Below, piece after piece: positions 45,587 through 57,325 of a stretch of 64,000 bases of DNA. The stretch is from Grifola frondosa (Eukaryota; Basidiomycota; Agaricomycetes; Polyporales; Grifolaceae): NCBI GenBank assembly GCA_001683735.1, contig LUGG01000003.1, forward strand, positions 992,001 through 1,056,000, given 5' to 3'. Under the pieces are notes generated by a model. The model worked only from the letters and a program-made list of their open reading frames with translations, made no database searches and had not been told where the DNA came from. Every line of letters begins with the position of its first letter. The first letter of the stretch is position 1. A program made the translations under genes and the position numbers.

Positions 45587-47041
45587 GTTGTGTATGTTGC
45601 AAAGGAACTAATGTCTATGATTTCGATAATATAATGAGCCGAGAACTTTGGTCAATGAATGGTGATCTCGGCGGAATTGCGACATACAGTCTTGTCGGCT
45701 GCGATAAACTTGCTACGATGCAGAAACTTGTCTATCGAGGTAACGTTCAGAATTCAGAAGATATGCTGAAAGTTGCACTTTGCCCAGACGTGGAGGTACA
45801 CCGTTGAACCTTGCAAGCGCACCTGCATGCAAGGACTCGTCAAGATTGCAAGAACGCTAATGGCGCTGAGGGTTCCTCATATCAATGACATAAGGCTTCA
45901 GTCATAATTCGTATGTTCTACTCACCTTTGGCGAGTCGGTTGTAATGAGGACGAACGGCGGTAATGAGCGGAGAGGGTCGTAATGGCGGACGGTGCCAAT
46001 TGTGTACGTAAAGCCCCTTGAGTTTGGGCTTGAATTTTGCTTGAATTCCAACCACTTACTCGTTTTTTGGGATTTTTCCTTCCTAGTACACCATCAGCAG
46101 TTGACGATCTTCCCTTCTCATCGATGGAAAACACATCGAATTCGGCATGTTATCAGCGCAGTCGCTCTTGTATAGCCTCAAAACTTATTTTGCGGAAGCT
46201 CAGCTAGTCCAAGCATCGTCTAGCGTTCGACTGATCATATGGTTTTGCCCCTTGTTTTCCTGATCAAGTAGGAGGGTAGAATTGGGTGGGTGGAATACCA
46301 TCTTCATAAGATCTCCGAGGTGTGTCTACAATCGCTGCAGATAATCCACTTTGAACTTACAGCGGCGATTCTGCCTTCGGTAGGAGCCCACCCTAGCTAA
46401 GACGCTGATGTTGACATGAACGATTCTGTGCGGTCGGCATCGAGCAACCTGGCGCCGACTTCAATATAGTGATGTAGAGCGTACTCGGGTTCACGCTGCG
46501 CATGTTTCCATTCGAAGTTGTCTGCGTGGATCAAGCACCTTGGCGGCGAAGGATAGCCTTGAGGCTCGCACTTTGCCGCAATAGAATGCTTGAGTTGTTG
46601 CAGTATCAGGGCCACAGCGCAGCGCTCCGCTTGTACCCTCGGAACTCGCATCTTAACCTTGGTGGAATAAGGAGTTGCTATCAAATTACAATCGACTGGG
46701 GATGACCTGCCAAATCGTGTTTGCAGCTGCATTTGTCTCGACTTGCGGATTCATCAGCTCGCGCCGATGGCCCTACATCGTGGTACGCACGTTCATTTGG
46801 CCCTTTTATCAGCGTTTGGTTTGCTTCGACGCCGATTTCTTACCTACTTACTACGTATTCGCACAGAACATTGATCACAGCGGCCTGGCATGTGCATCGG
46901 TTCTTCAGCAATCATCTAACGCGCCCCACCATTTCCCACATAAATTCCAAAACTGTCTGCAAAATGCCGTCCATTAAAATTAATATATGGTTTTTAACAT
47001 GAAGCCCTGCATATCAAATGACATGTCTAGAAATCCAGCAG
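45587..47041. other. Gene-poor region
   Basis: A minus ORF of 111 codons at 46397-46732 contains EPEYALHHYIEVGARLLDAD, but no family is recognised and no adjoining exon is evident. Otherwise only short ORFs. Confidence 0.4.
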
Positions 47042-49102
47042 TTATTCCTCCGGGTCAACCGGAAGGCCCTCTTCGCTTTCATCTGCACGTTCTATCTTCA
47101 CAACCGATTCCGAATTCTGGAACTCTGGCGCACTGGAGCTTCTCGCTTGCCTACCTACAGCCGGGCCGCGTGCTGCCATCTCCGCATTCCCCGGCTGATC
47201 GCTGTCGGCACTTCTTTGCGTCCGGTTATCGTGGGGCTTTTCCTGGGTATCGTCCTGTATTCGAGCGGCCGCGTCCCAGAGTGTGAAGAACATGCGGAAT
47301 CCGACGTGGTCATCCCTCAGAGCGGACTTGTACCCCACTTGCTTTCCCGAGTTCATCTCAGACTCAGCCTTCTGCGTATACCACTCGCCAAGGTCCTCTG
47401 CGTAATGGGATATGAGCGAGTCGGCGTCCATGCCCATCATCTGAAGCTTGTCCTCGACGAAGCCCTTGATGGTCTGGAACACCAGCTCCACGTCGCCACA
47501 CATATTCTCCAGACCAATTCGCAGCGTTTCCCTCGCTACAGCGCGTGAGTCGTCACACATGTTCTTCAGGAATCCATTTTCCGGCCCGACGTACGAAGCT
47601 GGAAATGGTGTTACCTTTGCGTTCTGCCTCGCGAACTTGTATATCGTAGGGTAGGGCGTCAGCGGTAGGGTAGATGCCCGTACCTGCTTCGATTGCCTCC
47701 CTTTCAGAACTAAGGAGCCTACCCCTTGAAGTGGAGGAATATCCCCGATCTGCGACATGGTTCAGAGTTAGTGCACAGGTGTCACCTCGAGATCGCACGG
47801 GAAACGCACCGCGGATAGGTGGGTCACGGCCAACTTGGTTTTTACCCCATGCAGCTTGAAGTATTCCGCGGTGCAATGCATATCCAATACGGCGGGATAC
47901 GTTGTACCGTCAAACTGTGTGCCTTTGTACTTCCCGAGCACCTTGTGTGCATCCGCAATCTTTCCCATTTCAGTGTACTGGACCGCTACCATGGGAGAAC
48001 GGACTGGTTCTCGACTCACCTCTCTGTGGTGGAAAGTCAGCATGCTGGCGCCTGCGCCCGCGCATACCGCGGCGTGCTGCAAGCCCGAAACGAGAATCAA
48101 GTTCGTCTGGATGGAATGACTGCTCTCGAGCTCCTGGGCTGCTCTTATGCCTGCTTCGGTGGCTGGAATCTAGGGTGCTCTATGTTTGTTACTTGGCCAG
48201 ACGTGCAATTTGATCTAGGGACGACGTACTGAGAAGACCACGCGGCCGCGGTCGATCCCCCTGGCTTCCAATCGATTCATCAGGCGCAAGGCTTGTTGGA
48301 CCATATATTCGCCCATGTTATACAGCCGCGGGTCTAGGAAGGTGACGTGCTTCCCCGACACGCGGTCGCACATCGCCTCGGCGAGGCCGACCATCTGTGC
48401 CTGTCCATAAGCTGCACACCCTAATTCAAATACCAGGACACGTACGTAGTGTTCCATGGCCGCGCTCACCAACCATGGCGCGTCATGCATCCCGTCCCTA
48501 GACATGGTATGTTAAACATCCCACCATGGTCCGAAGCGCCGAATGCGCGGCGCACCATTCATACAGAGCCTGCTGTATGCCAGCGTAGATATGGTATTCT
48601 GCATCCGGAATGTCGAGGCCCTGTCGCAGTAGGGACGGTGTCAGAGTCGTGCCGTCCCAATGGGTCGCTGTTCCCAGAACTACGTGCCGAATGAGTAAGG
48701 AGGCTCAAGCACTCCCACATGCATTCACGACGCACCATTGAAGTTGAGTGTCTCTGACAGGAGGGGCGTCCCGGACGCCTTCAGAGCTGTCCATAGTGAT
48801 TCGCCCACTACGACACGCGCGTGGCTTTTGGGTTTCTTGGCTTCGGCTTCGGGGCTTGGGGTCTGCGGGATGTTGAATGATCTCTCACTCAGGGACACCC
48901 GCCTTGCTCTTGGAGGCGGCGGAGCCGCGCGGGTCGGCGTCGGGGGCAACGACTGCGCTCTTTTCATTTTGGCGCTGCAAGCTTGTATAGCAACGATAGT
49001 TTCCTCGAGAAATGAGGTCACATCCACCTGCCGTGGGCTGATGTTCTTGCTGTACGACAGAGATGGCCGCCTCTTCTTGCTGTACTTGCTGGTGGTGTTC
49101 AT
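47042..49102 (-). CDS. Transaldolase-like protein lacking the catalytic lysine
   Basis: The start ATG at 49102 (MNTTSKYSKKRRPSLSY) opens a Ser/Pro/Arg-rich N-tail of about 100 residues. The transaldolase fold begins SLWTALKASGTPLLSETLNF, then WDGTTLTPSLLRQGLDIP (where the family has TTNPS), and GLAEAMCDRVSGKHVTFLDP-RLYN. Next is RGRVVFS-IPATEAGIRAAQEL, joined across a GTACGT intron near 48229-48170. The family reads about ILIKIPATWEGI there, so the Schiff-base Lys is Ser. NLILVSGLQHAAVCAGAGAS and FHHREV follow. The C-terminus is extended (MCDDSRAVARETLRIG, ESEMNSGKQVGYKS, acidic end) to a stop at 47042. One exon join near 48520 changes frame. It is probably a non-enzymatic or altered-chemistry paralogue. 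Confidence 0.72.
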
Positions 49103-51127
49103 GGTAAGAGTTGGTGGGGATGGCCATTGGGGTGGCGGCGCGTTGGATCTAGTATGACTATGAGCGTGTGCTTTGTTCGTCGTTCTCCATTGTTCGTCGA
49201 TCGGAATGTGGCTGGACACAAATCGATCGGTTGCAGCATATCAGCCACACAAAACAATGGACGAGTGGCACCCCGCGAACAGTCATGAACTCAGCGCAGT
49301 TCCTAACGGTAAAACAGAACAAAGCTATCTGACGACACCTTGCTGTCAGTGTAATGGAATGGTGAGCACTCGCCTTGAACCCGTGATCCTGTAGGAACCA
49401 TCTAGGTTCATAACTTGTCCCATTTCGTTCGCGGACATCTATGAATAGAACCACGAAGTTGTTACGGCATTCAGGTTACTGCTCACGAATTCCAACAAAC
49501 CTTCAATAGCGCTTCTGTCTTTGACTTATTCACACTGCGCACTCTCCTTCGATTTTGTTGCGCCGAGTTGATAGTGGCGTTAACGTTCATAGTCCGTCCG
49601 TCAGACGCGGCACCGGGTGATATCTTTTCCAGGTCATTTCAAACGTCTGAAGAATCAATACTGGAGATTAGGGTAGCTTCTCGGTAAGTTGCTATAGTAC
49701 AATATGCAATTTCGGACCCCTCGGATTTGCCACACGGCGGATGAACTCCAGATTATGTAGCCGTCGCCAAGAGCCGACACAAAGTTCGACAAATTGCACG
49801 AAATGCTCTTCTCACATCAGGCTAGTCTTGTCCCATTCGAACGTGCATGGAATGTGATTGGTGGGTGAGGACTTGACATTCTCATGCTGACCATGATAGT
49901 CCCTGACATGGTGTGGAGGCACGGCCACAACCTTCGCATTTATGGCTTGCTGGGTTCCTTACATGGTCCGGCAATCATCATAAATGGATATGAAACGGAA
50001 AATAATGCTAATGTTGACATCGACATGGGGTACTGAAGGTCGGTCTGGACAGTCAACCCCGCGAGGACCTTCCAGGAGGTCCGTCCCGTGACTAGTGTGG
50101 AAGCAATGTTCGCCGGACGGACCACCTGTTAAAAGTTCTCGACCTGTTCGACTGTTCAAGTCAGCGGCGGCATGGCCCACAGCGAGCCGGTCCAACAAGC
50201 AGGTGAGAGCCGGCCACGCCAGAAACACCCTAACCGGCATATTTCACGGAGATTGATAAGTAGACGCAGTGAACCATATCTGGCAGATCACTGGTGGATT
50301 GCTCAGGCGGAGCGGCGAACACAGTCTAGCATGACCGAATACAGGAGAGAAGCAGCGATGTCTTCCTATCTTACATGGCAACAAGGGGCGACTTTCCGGC
50401 GGCGAGCAGGAGCTTCGACTGCAAGGCTTCAAGCGTTCTGTCAGTGAAGACGCTGCTGGATTCAACAGTCCAAAGCTGGTAAGTCACCGTATAGACACCG
50501 TTGTCCCGCAAAGCTTACAAGATAGCGCCTAGGCCGCGGAGAGCAGTTCTCGAGTCGGCCTCAACCGCATCCGCGAAACGTCAAGGTCGAGGAGCCAAGC
50601 ACCCACTATGGTGATCCGAGCTCCTTCGGTGACTTCAGGAGTATCGCTGACTTCGCGCTGCGTGCGCAATAATAATATCAACACTATGGCACGACATCCT
50701 TCACTGGACGGGCGGTCCGATCGAGCGGGTAGAAGATCGAAGTTCTATACTCCAATCAATCAGAGTCAAGCGCGTCGTTCGGAAGGGAAAGAAGTCTCAG
50801 ATAGAGCCTGTCCTTGGGAACAAATTTGCGAGATTTGGAGGTAACGGGGGCGGCAAAAACGTGTATATTACAAAAATATGGTACAGCTTCCGAGGAGCTT
50901 ATTTGACTCATGTAAATAAGGCGGAAAACACAGCATCAACTTGGAATATGCAAAACGACTGCGACATATACGAATTTCGTGTATTTTGTGTATCAGTGGC
51001 ATCAAAGGTCAACTGCGCTCTGCGGAATATGTGTGCCAATGTCCCAACGACGATTGGCCACCTCCAGAAGGGGATAGAGTAGATGAGTAGTTGCCAGCAT
51101 GAGGCATCGCATGATGCTGACGAACTA
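49103..51127. other. Gene-poor region
   Basis: Mixed short ORFs on both strands (largest 49158-49454, 49959-50240, 50172-50447) without motifs or plausible exon chains. Nothing is assignable. Confidence 0.45.
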
Positions 51128-52197
51128 TTAGCAATTTACTGCTGAAATCACCATAGTACTCACGGAGTATGAATCGTCTTCGATCTTCACGAGCTCATAC
51201 TGGTTGGTGGAATGCGAGAATGAAGGAACGACAGTGTGATTCAACGATGACGACACAGCACGATGATGAGAATGAGACGACGACGACGGAGTATAATCGG
51301 ATGGCTGTGGGTGGGAAAAAAGGATGCCGTCACTAGGATCCCGAGTTCTCAATATGCACAGTTCTGCTGAACAGCATAACTGGCAGACACGGAGACAACA
51401 CTCGCCGAGAATGTGGGGCTCGACGTCGAGCTTGACGAAGGGGTACCAGGGATCTGGTAAGCGAGTCCGTAAGGCGAGAGTAGCGACGAGGAATTTGGTC
51501 TTGCGTAGTTGTATTGCGAAGGTTGTGGAGACACTTGAGAGTACTGGTAAGACGATGACGATGGGATAGACAACGGTGGCGGCGGGCTATGCGAATGGGA
51601 GCCATTCGAATTCTGAGCCGAATACATTCAGTATTCGGTTACATTGACGATGGAATGGAACGCACCATATACACATTCGTCGGATCCATCCTTCGTCGCT
51701 TTGAATCGCGGTCTGCACGACGATCATCGTTTGGCGAAGGCAAGTCGCTTCGACGACCGATGTCGGGACGCAGGTGCCCGTTCTTCGATTCCACTTGTCG
51801 CCTCAGTTCATCTACTTCTCGATGTAGCAGCTCATTTTCTTGTTCCAGTTCTCGTATTCTAACGAGAGGGGGAGGTAACGCCGCAACCTGGTCGGGGGAC
51901 AGAGCCAAGACAGTTTGCAGTTTGGTCACTGTCTGTTCCAGCTGCGTTCAACGAGTAAGTGTCGGATCATTCTCGACCACAAACTCCGCGACAGGCACCT
52001 GTTCAATGTAGGCCTTTCTCTTGGCACGATGTCTAGCTTGTGCTTGAGGGGAAGGATGAGATAGTAGAACAACGTCCGAATCGTCGAAGCGTACCTTTAG
52101 CATTCCTTGAACGTTCAGGACGTTCAGAAGCGGCCGACGAGAGCTGGTCGGGAGAAGCGTCTCGGTGACTTTCAGACAACGAAGTAATCGGCGTCAT
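51128..52197 (-). CDS. bZIP transcription factor
   Basis: Exons 52197-52095, 52042-51999 and 51941-51666 join in frame. They read MTPITSLSESHRDASPDQLS, then the basic region SRNAKAQARHRAKRKAYIEQ with the N-x3-A-x2-(C/S/H)R-type DNA contacts, then the zipper LEQTVTKLQ and a second heptad stretch IRELEQENELLHREVDELRR. Exon 4 (from 51612) is a Ser/Pro/Tyr-rich activation-type tail (SYQYSQVSPQPSQYNYARPN). A last exon (near 51300-51128) has SHSTNQYELVKIEDDSYSV. The join between the last two exons is not clean. It resembles Agaricomycete AP-1/Cys3-class bZIP proteins in layout; the target genes are unknown. Confidence 0.82.
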
Positions 52198-54937
52198 GTA
52201 ACGTAAGTGTAGGGGGTACGAAGGTGATCGGGGTTGGAAACGGGCTAGGGGATCAGAGTGTCCAACTTATATGGACTACCAGGTTGGTAGCCGCTCGTGC
52301 TCTTTTCCTCCGTCCATTGAACCTGGATCTGGAAAGAGGACCGAGACTAGGTAGATACTGCTTCCAGGAAATTTTCTCGCTTCTGGAGGCCTCAAGATGA
52401 GCGGGAACCTGGTGGGCAGTGTGCCGCGAACCTCTGATAGTGAAACAATTGTCAATTGTCTCCGCGCAATACAAAATGGCATCACCATCAACTCGTGGTA
52501 TATTTCTATGGACTAGCCAACGTGGAAATTGTGCAGGGTTGAAATTGAAATAAAACGTGAGACTTGTTAAGTCCATTGTGGACCCGTATTGAGTTTTCAC
52601 AACACGTTTCCTTCCTTCGCCGCGCTTTGGCTGAGCAATATCAGAATTCTCCGTTCAGAATTGTTTCTGTGTCAGTTGGCCGTCCGCGGATTTTACTGGG
52701 ATTTTGAGGTCTGTATTTATGCCGATAGAAGCAAAAATCAAGAAGGCAATTTGACCCCAAATCACTGGCGACATTAAAACGTGCCTTGATACGGACTTCC
52801 CGCCCTCAAGGTTCGTTGCCGTTTCCATGTCCACGACCCTCAAACCAACCGTTCCAGACCGCTGCGCTGTAGCTCAGCAAGCAGTATACCGTGGTAGCAG
52901 CAGCACGAGTATGTGCAATCTAGGTGTTTCCGGATAACTCGATGACTAGGGGAAGTCAGCGGAAGAAACTTCAGCGCCAGATGATTATCAGTAAGTTAAG
53001 TTCATTGCTTTGGAACACATAGGATAAATGAGTATAGGTCACCTGAGTAATAGAAACGGCCACTCCCTGAACGGAACTGTGCTAACGCAGGTGTATCTTC
53101 GAGCGGCAATCCTGCCGAAGCTTGTCTGTTCTCCGGATAGCGGCGATTACATTCTGTCACCTTGAACAGCAAGACATCCCCAGTTCTACACGGCCGAAGT
53201 CGCTACGATTCCGCCGGCGGGCCCTGATGTAGAAGAGCTACAGTGCGCGAAGCGCTAAACCGACACCTCGGATAGCCGCCGCGCGCAATTGCTACTCCTC
53301 CCTCAAAATTTAATAGAAGCCCCTGTAAAATAGTGTAATTAGTAGGGAATGGATCATAGAAGAATACTTGCTGAACAATTTTCATTGATTCAAAAAAAAT
53401 ATTATTATGTCCGTCCAAAAATTGAAACAAAGGTCGAAAAAATTCATTTTCGCCCATCGGAGTCCCAGAAATGGTACAAAATGCCAATGACATATGTACA
53501 AGGTAATTCTGCACTATCCCTGAGCTTTAATGACATCGAGAATCTCCGCTGTCATGCCAACTTTTCGGCGTGACTCGTACTTCTTCACTGCAAAGGCTGC
53601 TTGCCGTGCATCAAGCCCTTTGCTAAGAATTTTCGTCAGGCTTTAGCGAGACGTTCAGAAAGCCAGGAGGACGCTGATTACTGGAGAAATTTTTTTTCCG
53701 CCCGAAAATTGAAACAAAACCCCAATAAATCTGAAATCTCTAAATTACGCATATTTTCGCCTATTTCGTTCCTAATTTTCGCCCGGATGGCCTGGCGGCG
53801 CGTGGATCGAGCCCTACATATTTGCCTATTTAATGCTTCGCGCACTGTAGTAGCAGTATCAAGTCGCCGCGCTGTCGTTGGTGAGACCAATTGCACAGCC
53901 ATGGATTCTAGCCACTTACTGCCCTCAGCGTGAAGCTGTGCAAGAGCGGGGCGCGATATCAGGTGATATTCCGTCAAACAAAATATCTCTTTAACGTGTT
54001 TGCGCCCTGGCTTGTGAACGGGATATGTCGAGCGACAGTACTGCGTCTCACTGGCTCCCCCGGACTATCACAAAGACACCGTGACACATCAGCATGCTTT
54101 AGTAGCGACGCGAACATTAGAGGAATGGAGGTTGTCATCAGATGGGCGCTGATCAAGGTTTGTTCCTAGGAACTGGTAACCAGCGAACCGCCGACAGACG
54201 GGCTGGACATTGCATGCTGCCTGCGCTTTGCAATGTGGTTGAGGCAAAGTTTCCGCGTGTGACGACGCGCTCCCTTGTCGGGCCGAATGATAGAGAGATT
54301 GTGCGGCAAGAGGTTGCATTTGCGTTCTGGGGAAGACTCAGCTCAGTCAGCTATTCGAGATTGTGGCGTTAAATCCGCAGATTTTTCCGATCTCAGCGGT
54401 GTTAGAACATGTTGTGGTCGTCAGGTCTCGAGTGACTCAAAGTCATGAACGTTACGTACTCCGAAGTGCGCATTCGGCACGACTCGCGTACTCCGGTGGT
54501 TTGATTACGAAAGACGCGAATCTCAGGATCGAGAATGGCAGCTTGATGGTAACCCCCGAGATGGCTCAATGTAGCGCTTCGGGTCCTCGAATAAGTGGCT
54601 TGCCTTACGTTCACCTGTTAAGTAGGTGACTTCAGCAGAGTCTAAGACGAAGTCAGCACCGAACATGCAGAGAACGAATAAACTAAACTTCGTCGAGAGC
54701 GAGAAGGACACGAGCAGTTGGACCAAACGCGTATAGTCTCCTGCTCGATAATCTGTAAGGAAGGCGTATTATAGACATGGATGGTTTCTAAGCTTCATGA
54801 CTGGGGATATCCCAAAGGCTGCAAGACATGGTGTGGCTGTGTGCAATAATGTAGCTGTCATTCGACCGTGCCAGCGGACACTTCTCTAACCATGCACCAT
54901 AGCGGAAACCCTACGAAATCCTTAGCAGCGAAGTTCT
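52198..54937. other. Gene-poor region with diverged repeats at 53180-53960
   Basis: Two segments share sequence. CTACAGTGCGCGAAGC near 53240 recurs inverted near 53830. AAAATTGAAACAAA with flanking AT-rich sequence recurs directly at about 53420 and 53705. Between and around them are minus-strand ORFs with similar 'RTVALLHQ / TTVREALNRQ' endings. They look like remnants of a repeated element, family unknown. Confidence 0.45.
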
Positions 54938-55757
54938 TCACAGAGCGATATGAGAAGCCCAATGAGCGGAAACATTGGACCTGAAACGAATAGCAGCATG
55001 AAGGCAGAATTCGCAACGATAATATTGGACACCGACATTGTGGGGGCTCTTGACGTCAGCTATCATTCGTTTCGAGGTACTGTCAGCCTTCACGACGAGA
55101 CAGTGAGTACCATAACGTGGCAATGGAAGTTCGCTCAAACCTTGTGTGATACGGCCTTCAATAGCGTTCTCCCTGTCCCTTGTCTTTGAAATTCTGGCTT
55201 TACGGCGATGAATTGTAAATTCCATGAATCCTCCCGTGCCTGCTTGCCTGCTCTGAAGGCAGCGTTATAGAGGTCTTCCATAAGTAGGCCCGTACTATAA
55301 CGCGATATGAGTGATGAAGGATGGAGAGGCTTATCTGACATACGTGGTAGGTGTACCATTCCTTCAAATACGGAGATAATTGACCCGTGAACTCTGGCTG
55401 TTCACTATGATGTAAAAATGGGTTGAGCGGGTGAAACAGTTCTATAATGGACAACGAACTAGAATAGCCAATCGGTTCCCGGTCCAATCCAGATTGCGAC
55501 GCCTTGGATGATATCATTATCTATAGCCACATGAAACTCCCCACGCGTGACGGATGCTCGAATGCTCATGCGATAGATGACACCCTCGAGGTGGCGGTTG
55601 CCCCCGCTGAGGGATGCCATTCCACTGTCTGAGGTGGCAGAATAAACTGTTCAGCGGGTAGTTCGTTCAGAAAAAAATAAAGGAATGACACACCGTTCCT
55701 GAATGCACTCATAAGCACCTGGACTGCAGCTTCAACTTGCTCTTCTGCTTCCTTCAT
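54938..55757 (-). CDS. GNAT-family N-acetyltransferase
   Basis: The start ATG at 55757 reads MKEAEEQVEAAVQVLMSAFR. After a short intron come MASLSGGNRHLEGVIYRMS, EFHVAIDNDIIQGVAIWIGP (central strands) and LSPYLKEWYTYH. The GNAT signature motif A is NLQFIAVKPEFQRQGTGRTL (R/Q-x-x-G-x-G/T, acetyl-CoA pyrophosphate loop), followed after an intron by a C-terminal part to about 54938. It most resembles the fungal GNAT group with a WxGPG motif. The substrate is unknown. An apparent frame break at GGCTATTCTAG (about 55464) is cured by one base. Confidence 0.78.
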
Positions 55758-57325
55758 TGAGAATAAGAATTATGAAAATCGCGTGCGACGTACCAGAGGG
55801 ATCGGATAACTGGCGAATGTAGATCATCTCTGATAATGGATAGTCTCCCCCAAGGGAAGACAAGCCTGAGCTTTATATGTTGTTCAGCCGCTGAAACCGA
55901 TCCTACTGGGTGACAACATACCGCGGAGCCCGAGGATCTCAGGCGGGGCTAAGACACCTCCACTTGCCTGACAAGCGGATTGCACTATCCAATACCATTC
56001 AATTGTTGTGCTCTATAGATTGCTGCCGCAGCATCAACAGCAACCTAGTCAGCAAGCACGTTGAGAGTTCACATCGATGGCAGAGATAGCTCCTACCGCT
56101 GGATACCGGCGCCGAATTTACGTTCTCGTGCTAGTAACAACAAAAGAAAGTGGAAGATTGGCTAGACCTCCCCACAAGGGCGTACCTGTGCCGCATCCCT
56201 GTCACGGAATGGCCGGCAGGGCGTCCTACGGGCGAACAAGGCAAACAGCCTGAGAGGACGCGCCCTGGTGTTCACAGAGTGTGACGCATACAAGCACCGT
56301 CATTCCCAGCGTGCCACAATGCGTGGAGATCAGCATCCATTCCTGCTACCAGACGCTAATCATCGACGGTTCGCTGCCTCTGTCAGACATGCTTGGAAGG
56401 CCTTGCACGCCAGTGAGGTAAGCAAATCGCGCCCTTCGTACCTGACTCAGGAGCCACCTGAGTGTATTGTATTTATCGGATTTATGGAGGCAATGAGGGA
56501 TATTCTCGGCAACTGCAATATGGAGAATATGAGCGAGCCATCTCCGTGGGGGCTTCATTTAGACATATTTGGTCCTCACAACGTTAGATCTCCTGCCACT
56601 GGTCTTAGGCTGATGCCGTGAGCAAAGTCAAAATAGAGCTTGCATTCTATTAATTTGCTTTCAGCTAGCGGTCTGTATAGAACCGACTGGCGAATCCACG
56701 ACTTACCGCCGCAGTTGTACAAGATACAAGATTGGCACGTGTAATCAGCGAGGCTACCAACACAGTCTCACCATTTTCGACATTCGTTTGCCCACCCATT
56801 ACAGTCGGACCCACCCCAACCAGATTTCCGGTGAGATTTCCCAGGAATGAGCACACGTTCGAGGTACACGGCAGGTACAAAGCCTTGTTTGACGGGTCCA
56901 CAGATGGTCGTGTGACGGAGCGGTTCAATCGGAGCAAAGTCTTAATTCGTATGTTCCAGAGAAGTTGGAGTGGGAAGGAAAGGTGGAGTACGTGTGCAAT
57001 TTCTGCGCAACAGGTCGAAGTCAAAGACTCAGCTGCGTCGCGTCCTCTTGCCACCCATCAGGTGACAGCCAACCAAGTACGAACTTGACATCATCTTGCT
57101 TCTCATTAGATTACTTTCGCAAATGAACCACTTATCACCGAACATAGATCCCACAATACGTCCGCGCCCGATGGCGTTGAGGACAATAGATAGTAACAAC
57201 GTGCTGGCAAAAGAAAGGACGCATGCAAACGACTGGCGCTAGCTGACTGACAAATACACAACATACAAGGACTACTGGCCTGGCACGCTCTCCTTCCCCA
57301 TTCTAACGTCCATATCGCGACTCGC
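55758..57325. other. Gene-poor region
   Basis: ORFs at 56268-56621 (plus) and 56665-57054 (minus) have no recognised domains. No exon chain is evident. Confidence 0.45.

Noticed and set aside
46397..46732. 111-codon minus ORF as a gene
   Set aside because: No start context, partner exons or recognisable domain. Kept only as a remark on the gene-poor region.
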